This document shows, piece after piece, positions 24,378 to 32,333 of a DNA stretch of 64,000 nt (position 1 is its first letter; the number at the start of each line of letters is the position of its first letter). The position numbers were made by a program, and so were the translations under genes. Origin of the DNA: CAZKTO01 sp964555685 (GTDB taxonomy: Bacteria; Chloroflexota; Dehalococcoidia; SHYB01); NCBI GenBank assembly GCA_964555685.1, contig CAZKTO010000006.1, positions 4,711-68,710 on the forward strand, given 5' to 3'. The notes below the pieces were generated by a model. It saw nothing but the letters and a program-made list of their open reading frames with translations, was not told the DNA's origin and ran no database searches.

Positions 24378-25541
24378 TCACGCCACCCCATAGAACCTTG
24401 CCGCATTCCCCCCGAGCATCTTCCGGCGCTCGGCCTCGGGCACGCCCGCCATCTGTTCCTCGATAATGCGCCGCGACTCCGGCCAGTCGCCCGCCGAGTG
24501 CGGGAAGTCGTTCCCCCAGCACAGGTTCTCCACGCCGATCAGGTGGCGGTTCCTCACGGCGTAGTGGTCCGTCTGGAAGCCCAGCAGCACATGCTTCTTG
24601 AAGTACTCGCTGGGGAGGCGGTCCAGCTTCACGCCCTTCGCCGGGCCGAACTGCTGGTAGACCAGGTCACTGTGCTCCATGAAGTAAGGGGCCCAGCCCG
24701 CGCCCGTCTCGGCGAAGTGCAGGCGCAGCTCCGGGAAGCGGTCGAAGACGCCCCGCACGATCATCTGGCAGACCGTGTAGGCCGGACGCGGGCAGCCGCC
24801 CGACATCACCGAGTGGATCGGCGCGCCCGTCCCCTCGAGGACCTGGCCGCTGCGCTTGGGCTCGCCGCCGGCGTCCTCGGAGAAAGTGACGTGGGCCGTG
24901 ATGGGCGCCTTGAGCCTGAGCGCCAGGGCCCAGAACGCATCGTCCTCGTCCGTCGGGTAGCCCTTGCCGCTGGGCCAGGCGCCGAGCTGCCAGCCCTTGA
25001 TCCCTGGGTGATCGCGCGTGCGCTGGAGCTCGGCCATGGCGTCCTCGATGCCGGTCGTGGGGACCTGGGCCAGGCCCCACAGACGGTCGGGCGCGCAGGC
25101 GCAGAAGTCCTTGCCTAAGAAATCGTTATACGCCTCGATGCAGGCCAGGTAGAGATCGCGGTCCTTGATGCGGCCCAGGAACCCCGGCCCGGCGACGGCG
25201 GCGTACTCCACCTCCGCGTCCACGCCGTCCTGGTCCATCTCGCGGACGCGCTGGGCGGCGTCACCCGTCCCAACGTGGTTCTCGCTATACGACCAGCCGT
25301 AGGTGCGGCGCTCCTGGGGCCTCTTGCCCGCCGCCAGGTTCATGCCCAGCGGCACCGCCTTATCGACCCCCTCGGCGATCCAGCCCTCGCCCCGCACGGA
25401 GAGGCCCGGCGGCAGGTCTTTCTCCTGGAGTTTCACCACCCGCGGCCCGCGGTCGCGGTACGCGGCCGGCAGCCGCCACGTCCACTGCTCGGGCGAGATC
25501 TCCAGGTGCGTATCGGCCGAGATGATGTCGTACTTGCGCAT
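24378..25541 (-). CDS. Amidohydrolase-2 family metal-dependent hydrolase
   Basis: A 387-residue TIM-barrel hydrolase or decarboxylase of the amidohydrolase-2 (ACMSD-like) family. ISADTHLEISPEQW supplies the first metal-site motif (D-x-H variant), HFAETGAGWAPYF lies on a later strand, and WGNDFPHSAGDWPES with NAARFYG closes the barrel. Members act on aromatic or carboxylic acids; the substrate is not predictable. Downstream of the UGSC selenoprotein gene by 78 bp on the same strand, it may belong to the same operon. Confidence 0.87.
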   Translation of the reverse strand: MRKYDIISADTHLEISPEQWTWRLPAAYRDRGPRVVKLQEKDLPPGLSVRGEGWIAEGVDKAVPLGMNLAAGKRPQERRTYGWSYSENHVGTGDAAQRVREMDQDGVDAEVEYAAVAGPGFLGRIKDRDLYLACIEAYNDFLGKDFCACAPDRLWGLAQVPTTGIEDAMAELQRTRDHPGIKGWQLGAWPSGKGYPTDEDDAFWALALRLKAPITAHVTFSEDAGGEPKRSGQVLEGTGAPIHSVMSGGCPRPAYTVCQMIVRGVFDRFPELRLHFAETGAGWAPYFMEHSDLVYQQFGPAKGVKLDRLPSEYFKKHVLLGFQTDHYAVRNRHLIGVENLCWGNDFPHSAGDWPESRRIIEEQMAGVPEAERRKMLGGNAARFYGVA

Positions 25542-25552
25542 GCTGCTGTCCC

Positions 25553-25622
25553 CTCACGCCCCTCTCCCACTGGGAGAGGGGCGTTCCCGCCGGGTACCCA
25601 CGCAGGGGGTGCGGGCGGGTTA
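25553..25622. repeat. Type B repeat supplying the selenoprotein stop codon
   Basis: CCCCTCTCCCACTGGGAGAG hairpin, then a GGGTACCC-centred stretch ending GGGCGGGTTAGG. On the minus strand the TAA within CCTAACCC is the stop codon of the UGSC gene. Confidence 0.65.
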
Positions 25623-26180
25623 GGTCCTGCTCGCCGTCAGCAGCCCGATAATCCTCGGCGCGATCTCCCGCGCCCGCGCCCGCAGCCGCTCCCCGTCCAG
25701 CCCGCCCACCGGGAAGGGCACCACCACGTACTCGTAGTCTGGGACGCCGCTCAGCCGCTTCATCGCCTCGGCGGAGCCCACCAGCGGCTCGGCGATGATG
25801 GCGACCGACGGCACGCCCGACCACTCCAGCTCGATGGCGTCGCGCATACTGCGCGAGCTGCACGACCCTCAGTCGCCGATGGCCGTGATGACGGCGCTGG
25901 CCCCCTCGACCAGCTGGGCCTGGTGCTCCCTGCGCGGCGGCACCGAGACGCTGTCCTTCCGGAACCGGAGCGGACGCCCCAGCTCGAACGTTCGCGCCAG
26001 CTCCTCGAAGACGGCGTCCAGGAGCTCCTGGCTGTTGGACTTGCCGTTGGCGAGGAGCCCCAGCACGGCGCCGTTCAGCGTCTTGGCCCGCCGGGCCATG
26101 GGCCGCTCGTCCCTGGCCTTCAGGGGGCCGGACGTCGGATCAAGGATCACATACTCGTTGCGGCTCACTGCTTGGCTCAC
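25620..26180 (-). CDS. UGSC-family selenoprotein (in-frame UGA at codon 104)
   Basis: Read through TGA 25871-25869, this frame gives 186 residues. The first 103 (VSQAVSRNEYVILDPTSGPL ... ASAVITAIGD) continue after the UGA as GSCSSRSMRDAIELEWSGVP and onward to AEAMKRLSGVPDYEYVVVPF. The motif U-G-S-C matches the family annotated as UGSC (seleno)proteins, which I recall occurring as Sec or Cys forms; U-x-x-C suggests redox chemistry. A 7-bp hairpin with GUA loop lies 12 nt after the UGA, as a bacterial SECIS requires. GTG 26180 has AAGGAGG 5 nt upstream and overlaps the preceding stop (GTGA). Function unknown. The alternative, a nonsense mutation, is unlikely because coding character and motif continue unbroken. 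Confidence 0.85.
25840..25871 (-). promoter_or_regulatory. Bacterial SECIS element with its UGA codon
   Basis: After UGA (25871-25869) come 12 nt, then TCGCGCA-GUA-TGCGCGA (25856-25840): a perfect 7-bp stem with a three-base loop starting with G. Loop distance from UGA is about 20 nt, within the range accepted for SelB-binding hairpins. An alternative pairing of GTCGTGC with GCGCGAC also exists. Confidence 0.75.
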
Positions 26181-27190
26181 GACGGCCTCCTTCCTGGCTC
26201 CAACGCGCGGGTGACGGGGCAGTGGCTGGGGAACGGGACCATGAACCAGCTCTGGGCCATGGCCCGGCCGCCCGCGGCCACGATCAGGATATGCTCCGGC
26301 CGGGCGATGGGCGACGGGAACTCGTAGCCCGCCGCCGGCGCCTTCAGCCTCGGGAAGAGATAGCGGCGGATGTCGTCCTTGCTCCATCCGGCCGTGGCGC
26401 ACAGGTCCATGTGCTCGGGGCCGATGACGACGAGCAGGCTCCGGCACGCGTCGTAGCTGGACGTCTGGCTGTAGGTCCAGACCATGCGCAGCATGACGGA
26501 TGCCCGGTCCAGGAACTCCTCGGGACGCTGGGGGTGCAGGCCGGTGACCTTCACCGGGTCCATCACCGCGAAGAGCGTCACGGCGCTGGTGTCGCGGGGC
26601 AGGCCCCGCTCGGCGTGCAGCGGCGTCCAGGGGCTCTCCTCCTCGTTCTCGCCGAAGCACCAGGTGTACCGGCCCGGCTGCGAGAAGGAGGCGCGGTCCA
26701 GAAAGCCGGGGACGGAGCGGGCGACGTTCCGGATGACCAGCCGGATCGCCCGCCCGATGGTGGCGTTGGCGCGGAAGCCCGGGCCAAAGAGGCCGTCCCG
26801 GCAGGCGATGCCAAGCTCGCCCCGCACGGGGCCGTTCACGACGATGATCTGCGCCGCGCCGGAGAGGGTGCCGGAGTTGGCGTGGAGGTTGAAGGGCTCG
26901 TCACACATGGCCCGCGCCGCCGCCATCACCACCGGCATATACTCCGGGAGGCAGCCGGCCATGACGGCGTTGATTGCCACCTTCTCGGCGGTGATGACCA
27001 CCTCGCGCGTAGGGACGGCCCCGACGACCTCATCCGGCGCGACGCCGGCGGCGTCCAGGAACTGGGCCACGCGCTCGGGCGTCGGCGGCATCACGGGCAG
27101 GCCATCGGTCCACCCGCGCTCGAAGCAGGTCTCGATGGCCTCCAGCGGACCTTCTGTGGCAATCTGGGCCGAGCGAAACTGGTAGCTCAT
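26177..27190 (-). CDS. Uncharacterised protein coupled to the UGSC selenoprotein
   Basis: A 337-residue soluble protein with no family I can name. It starts MSYQFRSAQIATEGPLEAIE and has a conserved-looking ERGWTDGLPVMPPTPERVAQ, EKVAINAVMAGCLPEYMPVV and LHANSGTLSGAAQIIVVNGP. There is no signal peptide or membrane segment; cysteines are scattered (residues 22, 80, 95, 129). Its TGA stop overlaps the GTG of the selenoprotein gene in GTGA, so the two are translationally coupled and probably act together, perhaps as a two-subunit enzyme. Confidence 0.8.
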   Translation of the reverse strand: MSYQFRSAQIATEGPLEAIETCFERGWTDGLPVMPPTPERVAQFLDAAGVAPDEVVGAVPTREVVITAEKVAINAVMAGCLPEYMPVVMAAARAMCDEPFNLHANSGTLSGAAQIIVVNGPVRGELGIACRDGLFGPGFRANATIGRAIRLVIRNVARSVPGFLDRASFSQPGRYTWCFGENEEESPWTPLHAERGLPRDTSAVTLFAVMDPVKVTGLHPQRPEEFLDRASVMLRMVWTYSQTSSYDACRSLLVVIGPEHMDLCATAGWSKDDIRRYLFPRLKAPAAGYEFPSPIARPEHILIVAAGGRAMAQSWFMVPFPSHCPVTRALEPGRRPS

Positions 27191-27329
27191 GGCTAACTGG
27201 CTAGGATGTGGGTGACAGGGTCACTCTATGTTAGGACATGCAACAGCACGAGTGCATCCGGTGCTGGTCTCCACTGTTACGCTCACGTCCACCGGCGGCT
27301 TGGTCAGCTATTCGGGCGGCGGATCCCCC

Positions 27330-29006
27330 CTACCCCTGTTGAAGCCAGACCTGCTCAGAGCGAAATCGGTTGGGCTGGACGCCTTGCACCGTCGGGAAAT
27401 GCTTGACCCTCGGCGCTAGCGCCTCAAGGGAGATGCCGGTGACCGTGGGAATCCACCAGGCCAATTCGATGGCCTTCCGCTGGAGCTCCCATACCTTCGC
27501 CCGCCGGGCCGCGACATCGAGCAGCCTGCCCTGCTCCTCGTAGAGTCGAACGATCTCGGGCAGGTCGTACCGAACCCAGTTCTCCGGAGCTCCCGGAACG
27601 AAGTACCTCCCGAAGACGGCAACTGGGTCGTCAACGGCGCTCCCCAGCGCTGCGTAGTGGACTTCGAAAGTCGCGTTCTTGCGGCGCTCCAGCAGTACCG
27701 GGAGCTCCACGAGGTCGATGCTCAGATCGACGTTTATCTTTCGCCATTGGCTGGCGATGAGAACAGCCTCGTTCTGGTTTTCGGAGCCTTGGGTCATGAG
27801 GGTCAGCCGCAGCGGACTCCTTGCGCTGAAGCCTGCTCGCTCCATCAGCGCCCTGGCTTCCACGAGGTCCTGGTCTTTCGGCACGCGCCAGCCAGGCGCT
27901 TTGTCGAATTCCTCAGGAGGCAGCGCCCACCTCCCCGGCGGCATAGTAGCCACGTTTGGGGTGCCAAGGCCTTCGTACCTCACTTGGACGATCTCAGGCC
28001 GGTCGACGGCCAGGTGCAACGCCCGTCGGACATCAGGAGTGGTAAAGGGCTCTTTGGTGCTCAGGAAGATCTGTTTCACGCTGGTGCCGGGGAGGCGCAG
28101 AGCCTGGGCGCCTGGACGCGCACGCAGGAGATCTTCCATATTGGCGACGGAGATTTGCGTACCACCACCTGTCCAGTCCAATCTCCCGGTCCGGAATGCG
28201 GCCAAGGCAGTCGCATTGTCTGGAATGGTGAACTGGACGATACTGTCAAGGTACGGCAGTCCCTTGAAGAAGTACTCGGGGTTCCTCACCAGCGTATTGC
28301 CAACACCCGGCTCCACCTTTTCCAGCTTGAAGGGGCCGGAAAACACCGGGGTTGTACCCACGTCGTTTACATGTTGGGCCACCACGACGGCAAAAATGCT
28401 GGTCAAAGCGGTGAGGAGAACGGCTGAAGGCCGCTTCAGGGTGACCCGGACGGTAGAGGGGTCCGCAGCCTCGACGGTATCCACGTCTGAAAACAGATCG
28501 GAGAGGTGCGACTTGAAGGTAGGAGTCGGAAACGTAAGCCGCTTCAGGCTAAAGACGACATCCTCGACAGTTAGGGGCCTCCCATCGTGCCACTTGATGC
28601 CCTGTCGGATTCGGAACGTCCACACCTTGCCGTCAGCACTCACCTGATGACTTTCGGCCACATCCGGTTCGACAGCGTTATCGCCATAGGGCTCGATTCG
28701 CAACAGATTGCTGTAGAGGGGCTGGCCGCGGTGAATGGTGTCGAAGGTGATCCTGAGGTGTGGGTCCCAGTTCTGGACGTCGCGCGGGATGCGCATAGCG
28801 AAGACGCCGCCGCGCTGGGGCTGTGGAGTGGGCGTGGCGGTGGCCGGCGCGGGTGTCGCTGTGGCGGCCGGCGGGCGCGGCGTAGCCGTTGGGGGTGGGG
28901 CTGTTGGCGTTGCCTCCTCTCCCCCTCCGCACGCGGCGATGACGAGGGCTAGGGCGGCCACAAGAGCGAGGGACGGGAACAGACGCCGTACGGACAAGCA
29001 GACCAT
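27330..29006 (-). CDS. ABC transporter substrate-binding lipoprotein (SBP family 5)
   Basis: A 558-residue peptide/nickel/opine-type solute-binding protein. It begins with a lipoprotein signal, LFPSLALVAALALVIAAC, in which the Cys would be lipidated, followed by a Pro/Thr/Ala-rich linker (TPTAPPPTATPRPPAATATP). WTFRIRQGIKWHDGRPLTVE is the family-5 signature. ATG 29006 is chosen to place the signal peptide at the N-terminus; 38 further codons are open upstream. No permease or ATPase genes are nearby, so its transporter is encoded elsewhere. The codon usage is slightly less GC-biased than its neighbours. Confidence 0.92.
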   Translation of the reverse strand: MVCLSVRRLFPSLALVAALALVIAACGGGEEATPTAPPPTATPRPPAATATPAPATATPTPQPQRGGVFAMRIPRDVQNWDPHLRITFDTIHRGQPLYSNLLRIEPYGDNAVEPDVAESHQVSADGKVWTFRIRQGIKWHDGRPLTVEDVVFSLKRLTFPTPTFKSHLSDLFSDVDTVEAADPSTVRVTLKRPSAVLLTALTSIFAVVVAQHVNDVGTTPVFSGPFKLEKVEPGVGNTLVRNPEYFFKGLPYLDSIVQFTIPDNATALAAFRTGRLDWTGGGTQISVANMEDLLRARPGAQALRLPGTSVKQIFLSTKEPFTTPDVRRALHLAVDRPEIVQVRYEGLGTPNVATMPPGRWALPPEEFDKAPGWRVPKDQDLVEARALMERAGFSARSPLRLTLMTQGSENQNEAVLIASQWRKINVDLSIDLVELPVLLERRKNATFEVHYAALGSAVDDPVAVFGRYFVPGAPENWVRYDLPEIVRLYEEQGRLLDVAARRAKVWELQRKAIELAWWIPTVTGISLEALAPRVKHFPTVQGVQPNRFRSEQVWLQQG

Positions 29007-29222
29007 CGCGACATCCCCCCATCGCCACCGCAGGGGCTGTGACCAAACGACAACCGACGCGTCCCCGCCGGTCACCTTGATAAGCGGCTCCATGCTAGGA
29101 GCAGTAGTGCACACTGTCAAGGGGAAGGCATCGGCCGGGCGATCGCCGGGGCTTTGCCCACGAAGGGGCGGCGATGGTCGGCGCCGCTCAGATTCTTCCG
29201 ATAGCTCTAAGCGCGAGCCTGG

Positions 29223-29305
29223 CGGAGGGAGTGGGATTCGAACCCACGAGGCTTTCGCCCAACGGTTTTCAAGACCGTCGCATTCGGCCGCTCTGCCATC
29301 CCTCC
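29223..29305 (-). tRNA. tRNA-Ser (anticodon UGA)
   Basis: The acceptor GGAGGGA (29305-29299) pairs with TCCCTCC (29230-29224), with discriminator G. The anticodon stem ACGGT/ACCGT encloses CTTGAAA, giving anticodon UGA, which reads UCA. It has a type II long variable arm (TGGGCGAAAGCCTC) and the TTCGAAT T-loop. It lies about 150 bp downstream of serS, whose product charges it. Confidence 0.93.
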
Positions 29306-29309
29306 GCTA

Positions 29310-29458
29310 TGCTGCTCCCCTTCCCTCGAGGGGAGAGCCTGCCCCTTCGTCATGCTCAGAGGTTGTGATTTTTCCTTCGTAGGGGCAACCCTCCGTGGTT
29401 GCCCCAGATGGGCGGGCACGGGGGCCCGCCCCTACTTGCCGAAGGGGGCCGGGGGTTA
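29310..29458. repeat. Composite intergenic repeat reaching the serS stop
   Basis: It contains a fragment of CCTTCCCTCGAGGGGAGAGC type, a GTAGGGGCAACCCTCCGTGG hairpin pairing with CCCGCCCCTAC (29382-29436) and GGGGGCCGGGGGTTAGG whose TTA is the serS stop on the minus strand. Confidence 0.6.
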
Positions 29459-30721
29459 GGTCCTCGTGATCCGCTCGAACCCCGTGTACGGCCGCAGCGC
29501 CTCCGGCACCACCACCGAGCCATCGGCCTCCTGATAGCTCTCGAGCACGGCGATCATCACTCGCGGCAGGCCCAGCCCCGAACCGTTCAGCGTGTGCACG
29601 AACTCGGCCTTGGCGCCCGCCTCGCGCCGGAACCGGATGTTGGCCCGCCGGCCCTGGAAGTCCCCGCAGTTCGAGCACGAGCTGACCTCCAGCCACTCGC
29701 CGCACCCCGGCGCCCACAGCTCGACGTCGTACCCCTCAGCCGCCGCGAACCCCAGATCGCCAGCGCAGAGGCGCACCACCCGGTGCGGGATGCCCAGCTT
29801 GACCGCGATGTTCTCCGCGTCGGCCACGAGCTTCTGCAGCTCCTCGTCCGACCGCTCCGGCGCCACGATCTTGTACAGCTCCACCTTATCGAACTGGTGG
29901 CCCCGCTTGATGCCGCGGATGTCCCTCCCAGCCGACATCTTCTCGCGCCGGAAGCAGGGAGTGTAGGCCGTGAGGTTCAGGGGGAGCGTGCCCGGCGGCA
30001 GGATCTCGCCGGCGTAGAGGCCCGTAAGGGGCACCTCGGCCGTGGGGACCAGCCAGAAGTCCTCCTCGGCGTCGTGGTACAGGTTGTCAGCGAACTTGGG
30101 GAGCTGGCCGGCGCCGTAGACCACCTCCTGCCGCACCATGAAGGGCGGGTAGACCTCCTCGTAGCCGCGCTCGCGCGTGTGGGTGTCCAGCATCCACTGG
30201 ATGAGGGCCCGCTGGAGCTTGGCGCCGGCCCCCCGCAGCACGTAGAAGCGCGAGCCGGAGATCTTCTGCCCCCGCTGGAAATCGATGATGCCCAGACCCG
30301 CCGCCAGGTCCCAGTGGGGCAGCGGCTGGAAGTCGAACCGCCGGGGCTCGCCCGATTGGCGGACCACCACGTTGGCCGAGGCGTCAGCCCCCTCCGGCAC
30401 CGTGTCCTTGGGCAGGTTGGGGAGCCGCAGGAGTGCCTGGTGGACCTCCTGCTCGACGCGCGAGACCTCTGTCTCCAACTCCTTGATGCGGTCGCCCACG
30501 CGCCGCATCTCGGCGATCGTCTCGGGCGGCCTGGGGTCCATCCGGGCGAGCTGCCTGCTCACCTCATTGCGCCGGGCGCGGAGCTGGTCACCCTCGGCCA
30601 CGAGTACGCGGCGGCGGGCATCCAACTCCAGAATAGCGTCAAGGGGCGCGTCCTCGCGGCGGCGGGCCAGGGCACGCCGGACCGCGCTGGGGTCCTTGCG
30701 GATGAGATCGAGAGAGAGCAT
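29456..30721 (-). CDS. serS: Seryl-tRNA synthetase
   Basis: Class II aminoacyl-tRNA synthetase of 421 residues that charges tRNA-Ser and also the tRNA-Sec precursor, relevant to the UGSC selenoprotein. The N-terminal coiled-coil arm covers about 25-105 (DQLRARRNEVSRQLARMDPR). Motif 2 region FRREKMSAGRDIRGIKRGHQ and the TAEVPLTGLYAGEILP serine-binding segment are clear; motif 3 has GLGLPRVMIAVLE. The stop codon TAA lies in a type B repeat. The tRNA-Ser gene is downstream and greA upstream. Confidence 0.97.
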   Translation of the reverse strand: MLSLDLIRKDPSAVRRALARRREDAPLDAILELDARRRVLVAEGDQLRARRNEVSRQLARMDPRPPETIAEMRRVGDRIKELETEVSRVEQEVHQALLRLPNLPKDTVPEGADASANVVVRQSGEPRRFDFQPLPHWDLAAGLGIIDFQRGQKISGSRFYVLRGAGAKLQRALIQWMLDTHTRERGYEEVYPPFMVRQEVVYGAGQLPKFADNLYHDAEEDFWLVPTAEVPLTGLYAGEILPPGTLPLNLTAYTPCFRREKMSAGRDIRGIKRGHQFDKVELYKIVAPERSDEELQKLVADAENIAVKLGIPHRVVRLCAGDLGFAAAEGYDVELWAPGCGEWLEVSSCSNCGDFQGRRANIRFRREAGAKAEFVHTLNGSGLGLPRVMIAVLESYQEADGSVVVPEALRPYTGFERITRT

Positions 30722-30834
30722 GACGATGGGTCCGGGCTATCGATAGTCGAGACCGGCGGCCGGGCGCCGGCCTGAGCGAGCGAAGGCCGGATGGCCTGGC
30801 CTGAGCCGACGACGAATGGCGCCCGGAGCGGGCC

Positions 30835-31302
30835 CTACCTGACCTGCTTGATCTTGTACACGATGGCGCCGCGCGGCGCGGAGACCGTGACCGTTTCGCC
30901 CATGCGCTTGCCCAGGAGCGCCCTCCCCACCGGGCTCTCGTTGGAGATCTTGCCGCGGAGCGGGTCCGCCTCCGTCCTGCCGACGATGGTGTACGACTCC
31001 TCCCCGCCGTCTTCGGTGACCACCTTCACCGTCGAGCCGATCTGGATCCGCGTCGAGGGGTGATCATGATGGACGATGGTGGCGTTCTTGATGATGTTCT
31101 CCAGCTCGAGGATGCGCCCCTCGATGAAGGCCTGCTCGTTCTTGGCGTCGTCGTACTCGGCGTCGGTGCCCGACACCTCGAGCTCGCGGGCCTGCTGGAT
31201 CCGCGCGACCACCTCCTGGCGACGGACGGTGCGCAGGTGCTCCAGCTCAGCCTTGAACTTCTGCAAGCCCCCTTCAGTCACGTAGACGGGCTCGGGCGAC
31301 AT
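30835..31302 (-). CDS. greA: Transcription elongation factor GreA
   Basis: A 155-residue GreA/GreB family factor that rescues backtracked RNA polymerase. The coiled-coil finger runs to about residue 78 with the tip acidic pair in GTDAEYDDAKNEQAFIEGRI; the C-terminal FKBP-like domain includes YTIVGRTEADPLRGKISNES and SPVGRALLGKRMGE. ATG 31302 is preceded by GGGAGGAG; a very long upstream extension of the frame is a GC-rich artefact. Promoter at 31373-31402. Confidence 0.96.
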   Translation of the reverse strand: MSPEPVYVTEGGLQKFKAELEHLRTVRRQEVVARIQQARELEVSGTDAEYDDAKNEQAFIEGRILELENIIKNATIVHHDHPSTRIQIGSTVKVVTEDGGEESYTIVGRTEADPLRGKISNESPVGRALLGKRMGETVTVSAPRGAIVYKIKQVR

Positions 31303-31372
31303 CGACGACTCCTCCCATAAAACAGACAGGGCGGCAAGCGTACGTCGCCCGCGCCCCATCCGGCTACGGTTC

Positions 31373-31402
31373 ATTATAGAAAAGCCACCCGGCGGTTGTA
31401 AA
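31373..31402 (-). promoter_or_regulatory. greA promoter
   Basis: Minus strand TTTACA (31402-31397), 18-nt spacer, TATAAT (31378-31373), 70 nt before the greA ATG. Between it and the element at 31577 I see no gene, only imperfect inverted repeats with GAACCACG motifs. Confidence 0.6.
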
Positions 31403-31576
31403 GTAACCGCGTTGCGGTGAGCCAATGGCGAACCACGGCGCTGGAGGTGGCCGATGGTGCGTCTTGCGGCGCGAAATGGCCCATCCACTGGCTCAATAGA
31501 ACCACGCCGGCCCGCGGAGCCCCGCAAGAGGTGGCTGGACCGACTCCTCTTCGCGGTCGTGGCCCCTTGACCGGGC

Positions 31577-31740
31577 GGGGTCTTTTCATTGTCGCCCTTC
31601 GACAGGAACAGGTCCTTCACTCCGTTCAGGACTCGCTTCGCTCGGCTCAGGGCGAACGGAAGACCAAAACCCGCTCGTGGTGAGCTTGTCGAACCACGGT
31701 GAGGTTCAAAGGTTTGCCGAAGAATGAAAAGACCCTGCCT
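31577..31740. mobile_element. Inverted-repeat element upstream of the MaoC genes
   Basis: GGGGTCTTTTCATT at the left (31577-31590) is mirrored by AATGAAAAGACCCTGCC at the right (31723-31739), and GACCGGGC flanks both sides (31569-31576, 31741-31748). Inside is a CTTCGACAGG...GAGCTTGTCGAA type sequence common in draft environmental genomes. No ORF of its own. Together with promoters it accounts for the 545-bp gap 31303-31847. Confidence 0.5.
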
Positions 31741-31756
31741 GACCGGGCCACCTCCG

Positions 31757-31785
31757 TTGACGCCTCCTGGCCGCTCAGGTAGACT
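31757..31785 (+). promoter_or_regulatory. Promoter of the MaoC/SDR operon
   Basis: TTGACG (31757-31762), 17-nt spacer, TAGACT (31780-31785), 62 nt before ATG 31848 and only 16 nt from the inverted-repeat element. Confidence 0.65.
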
Positions 31786-31847
31786 GTCCACGCTCTTCCG
31801 CCGGTCGTTCGCCCGCCACTCTCCCAGGGCCCTTGGAGAGGTCTCGT

Positions 31848-32306
31848 ATGCCAGAAGAGACGTTGATCACCGATGCCATGCGCAAGGCCATCGGCGTCGA
31901 GTCCGAGCCCGTCACCTACCCCGTCGAGCAGTGGCACGTGCGGCGCTTCGCGGAGGCCGTGGGCGACCTCAACCCCCTCTACTGCGACGAGGCCGAGGCC
32001 CGCAAGACCCGGTACGGAGGCATCATCGCCCCGCCCACCTTCTTCCGCGCCTTCTTTCCCAAGGAGCCGCCCGTCAACGTCCAGGCCATGACCGGGCTCC
32101 AGCGCGTCCTGGACGGCGGGAGCGACTGGGAGTTCTTCGAGCCCATCCGGCCCGGCGACCGCATCACCGCCACCTCCAAGCTCGCGAGCCTGAACGTCAA
32201 GAGCGGGCGCCTGGGGCCCATGCTCTTCGTCGGCGTTGACAACATCTACAGAAACCAGCTCGGCCAGCTCACGGCCACCCAGCGCCAGAACCGCATCCTG
32301 TACTAG
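31848..32306 (+). CDS. MaoC-like dehydratase, N-terminal-domain type
   Basis: A 152-residue hot-dog-fold protein of the FAS1/MaoC N-terminal group. VRRFAEAVGDLNPLYCDEAE resembles the hydratase motif but the catalytic His is replaced by Tyr (N-P-L-Y), while IIAPPTFFRAF follows. Such degenerate half-proteins pair with an active MaoC subunit; that partner is the next gene, 27 bp away. ATG 31848 follows GGAGAGG. Confidence 0.83.
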   Translation: MPEETLITDAMRKAIGVESEPVTYPVEQWHVRRFAEAVGDLNPLYCDEAEARKTRYGGIIAPPTFFRAFFPKEPPVNVQAMTGLQRVLDGGSDWEFFEPIRPGDRITATSKLASLNVKSGRLGPMLFVGVDNIYRNQLGQLTATQRQNRILY

Positions 32307-32333
32307 GCCCTCGCGGCATCGGGAGAGAGCCCC

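Noticed and set aside
25620..26180. The UGSC region read as a pseudogene with a nonsense codon, or as two genes
   Set aside because: The motif, the SECIS-like hairpin and the absence of a ribosome site before the internal ATG at 25847 favour selenocysteine read-through. The internal ATG lies in the hairpin itself.
29223..29305. Possible tRNA-Sec, because the gene is type II and near a selenoprotein gene
   Set aside because: The anticodon is UGA (reads UCA, serine); tRNA-Sec needs UCA, and the acceptor stem is 7 bp, not the elongated Sec form.
30835..31791. A 318-residue version of GreA
   Set aside because: The family starts at 31302 with a good ribosome site; the extension runs through the promoter and intergenic repeats.
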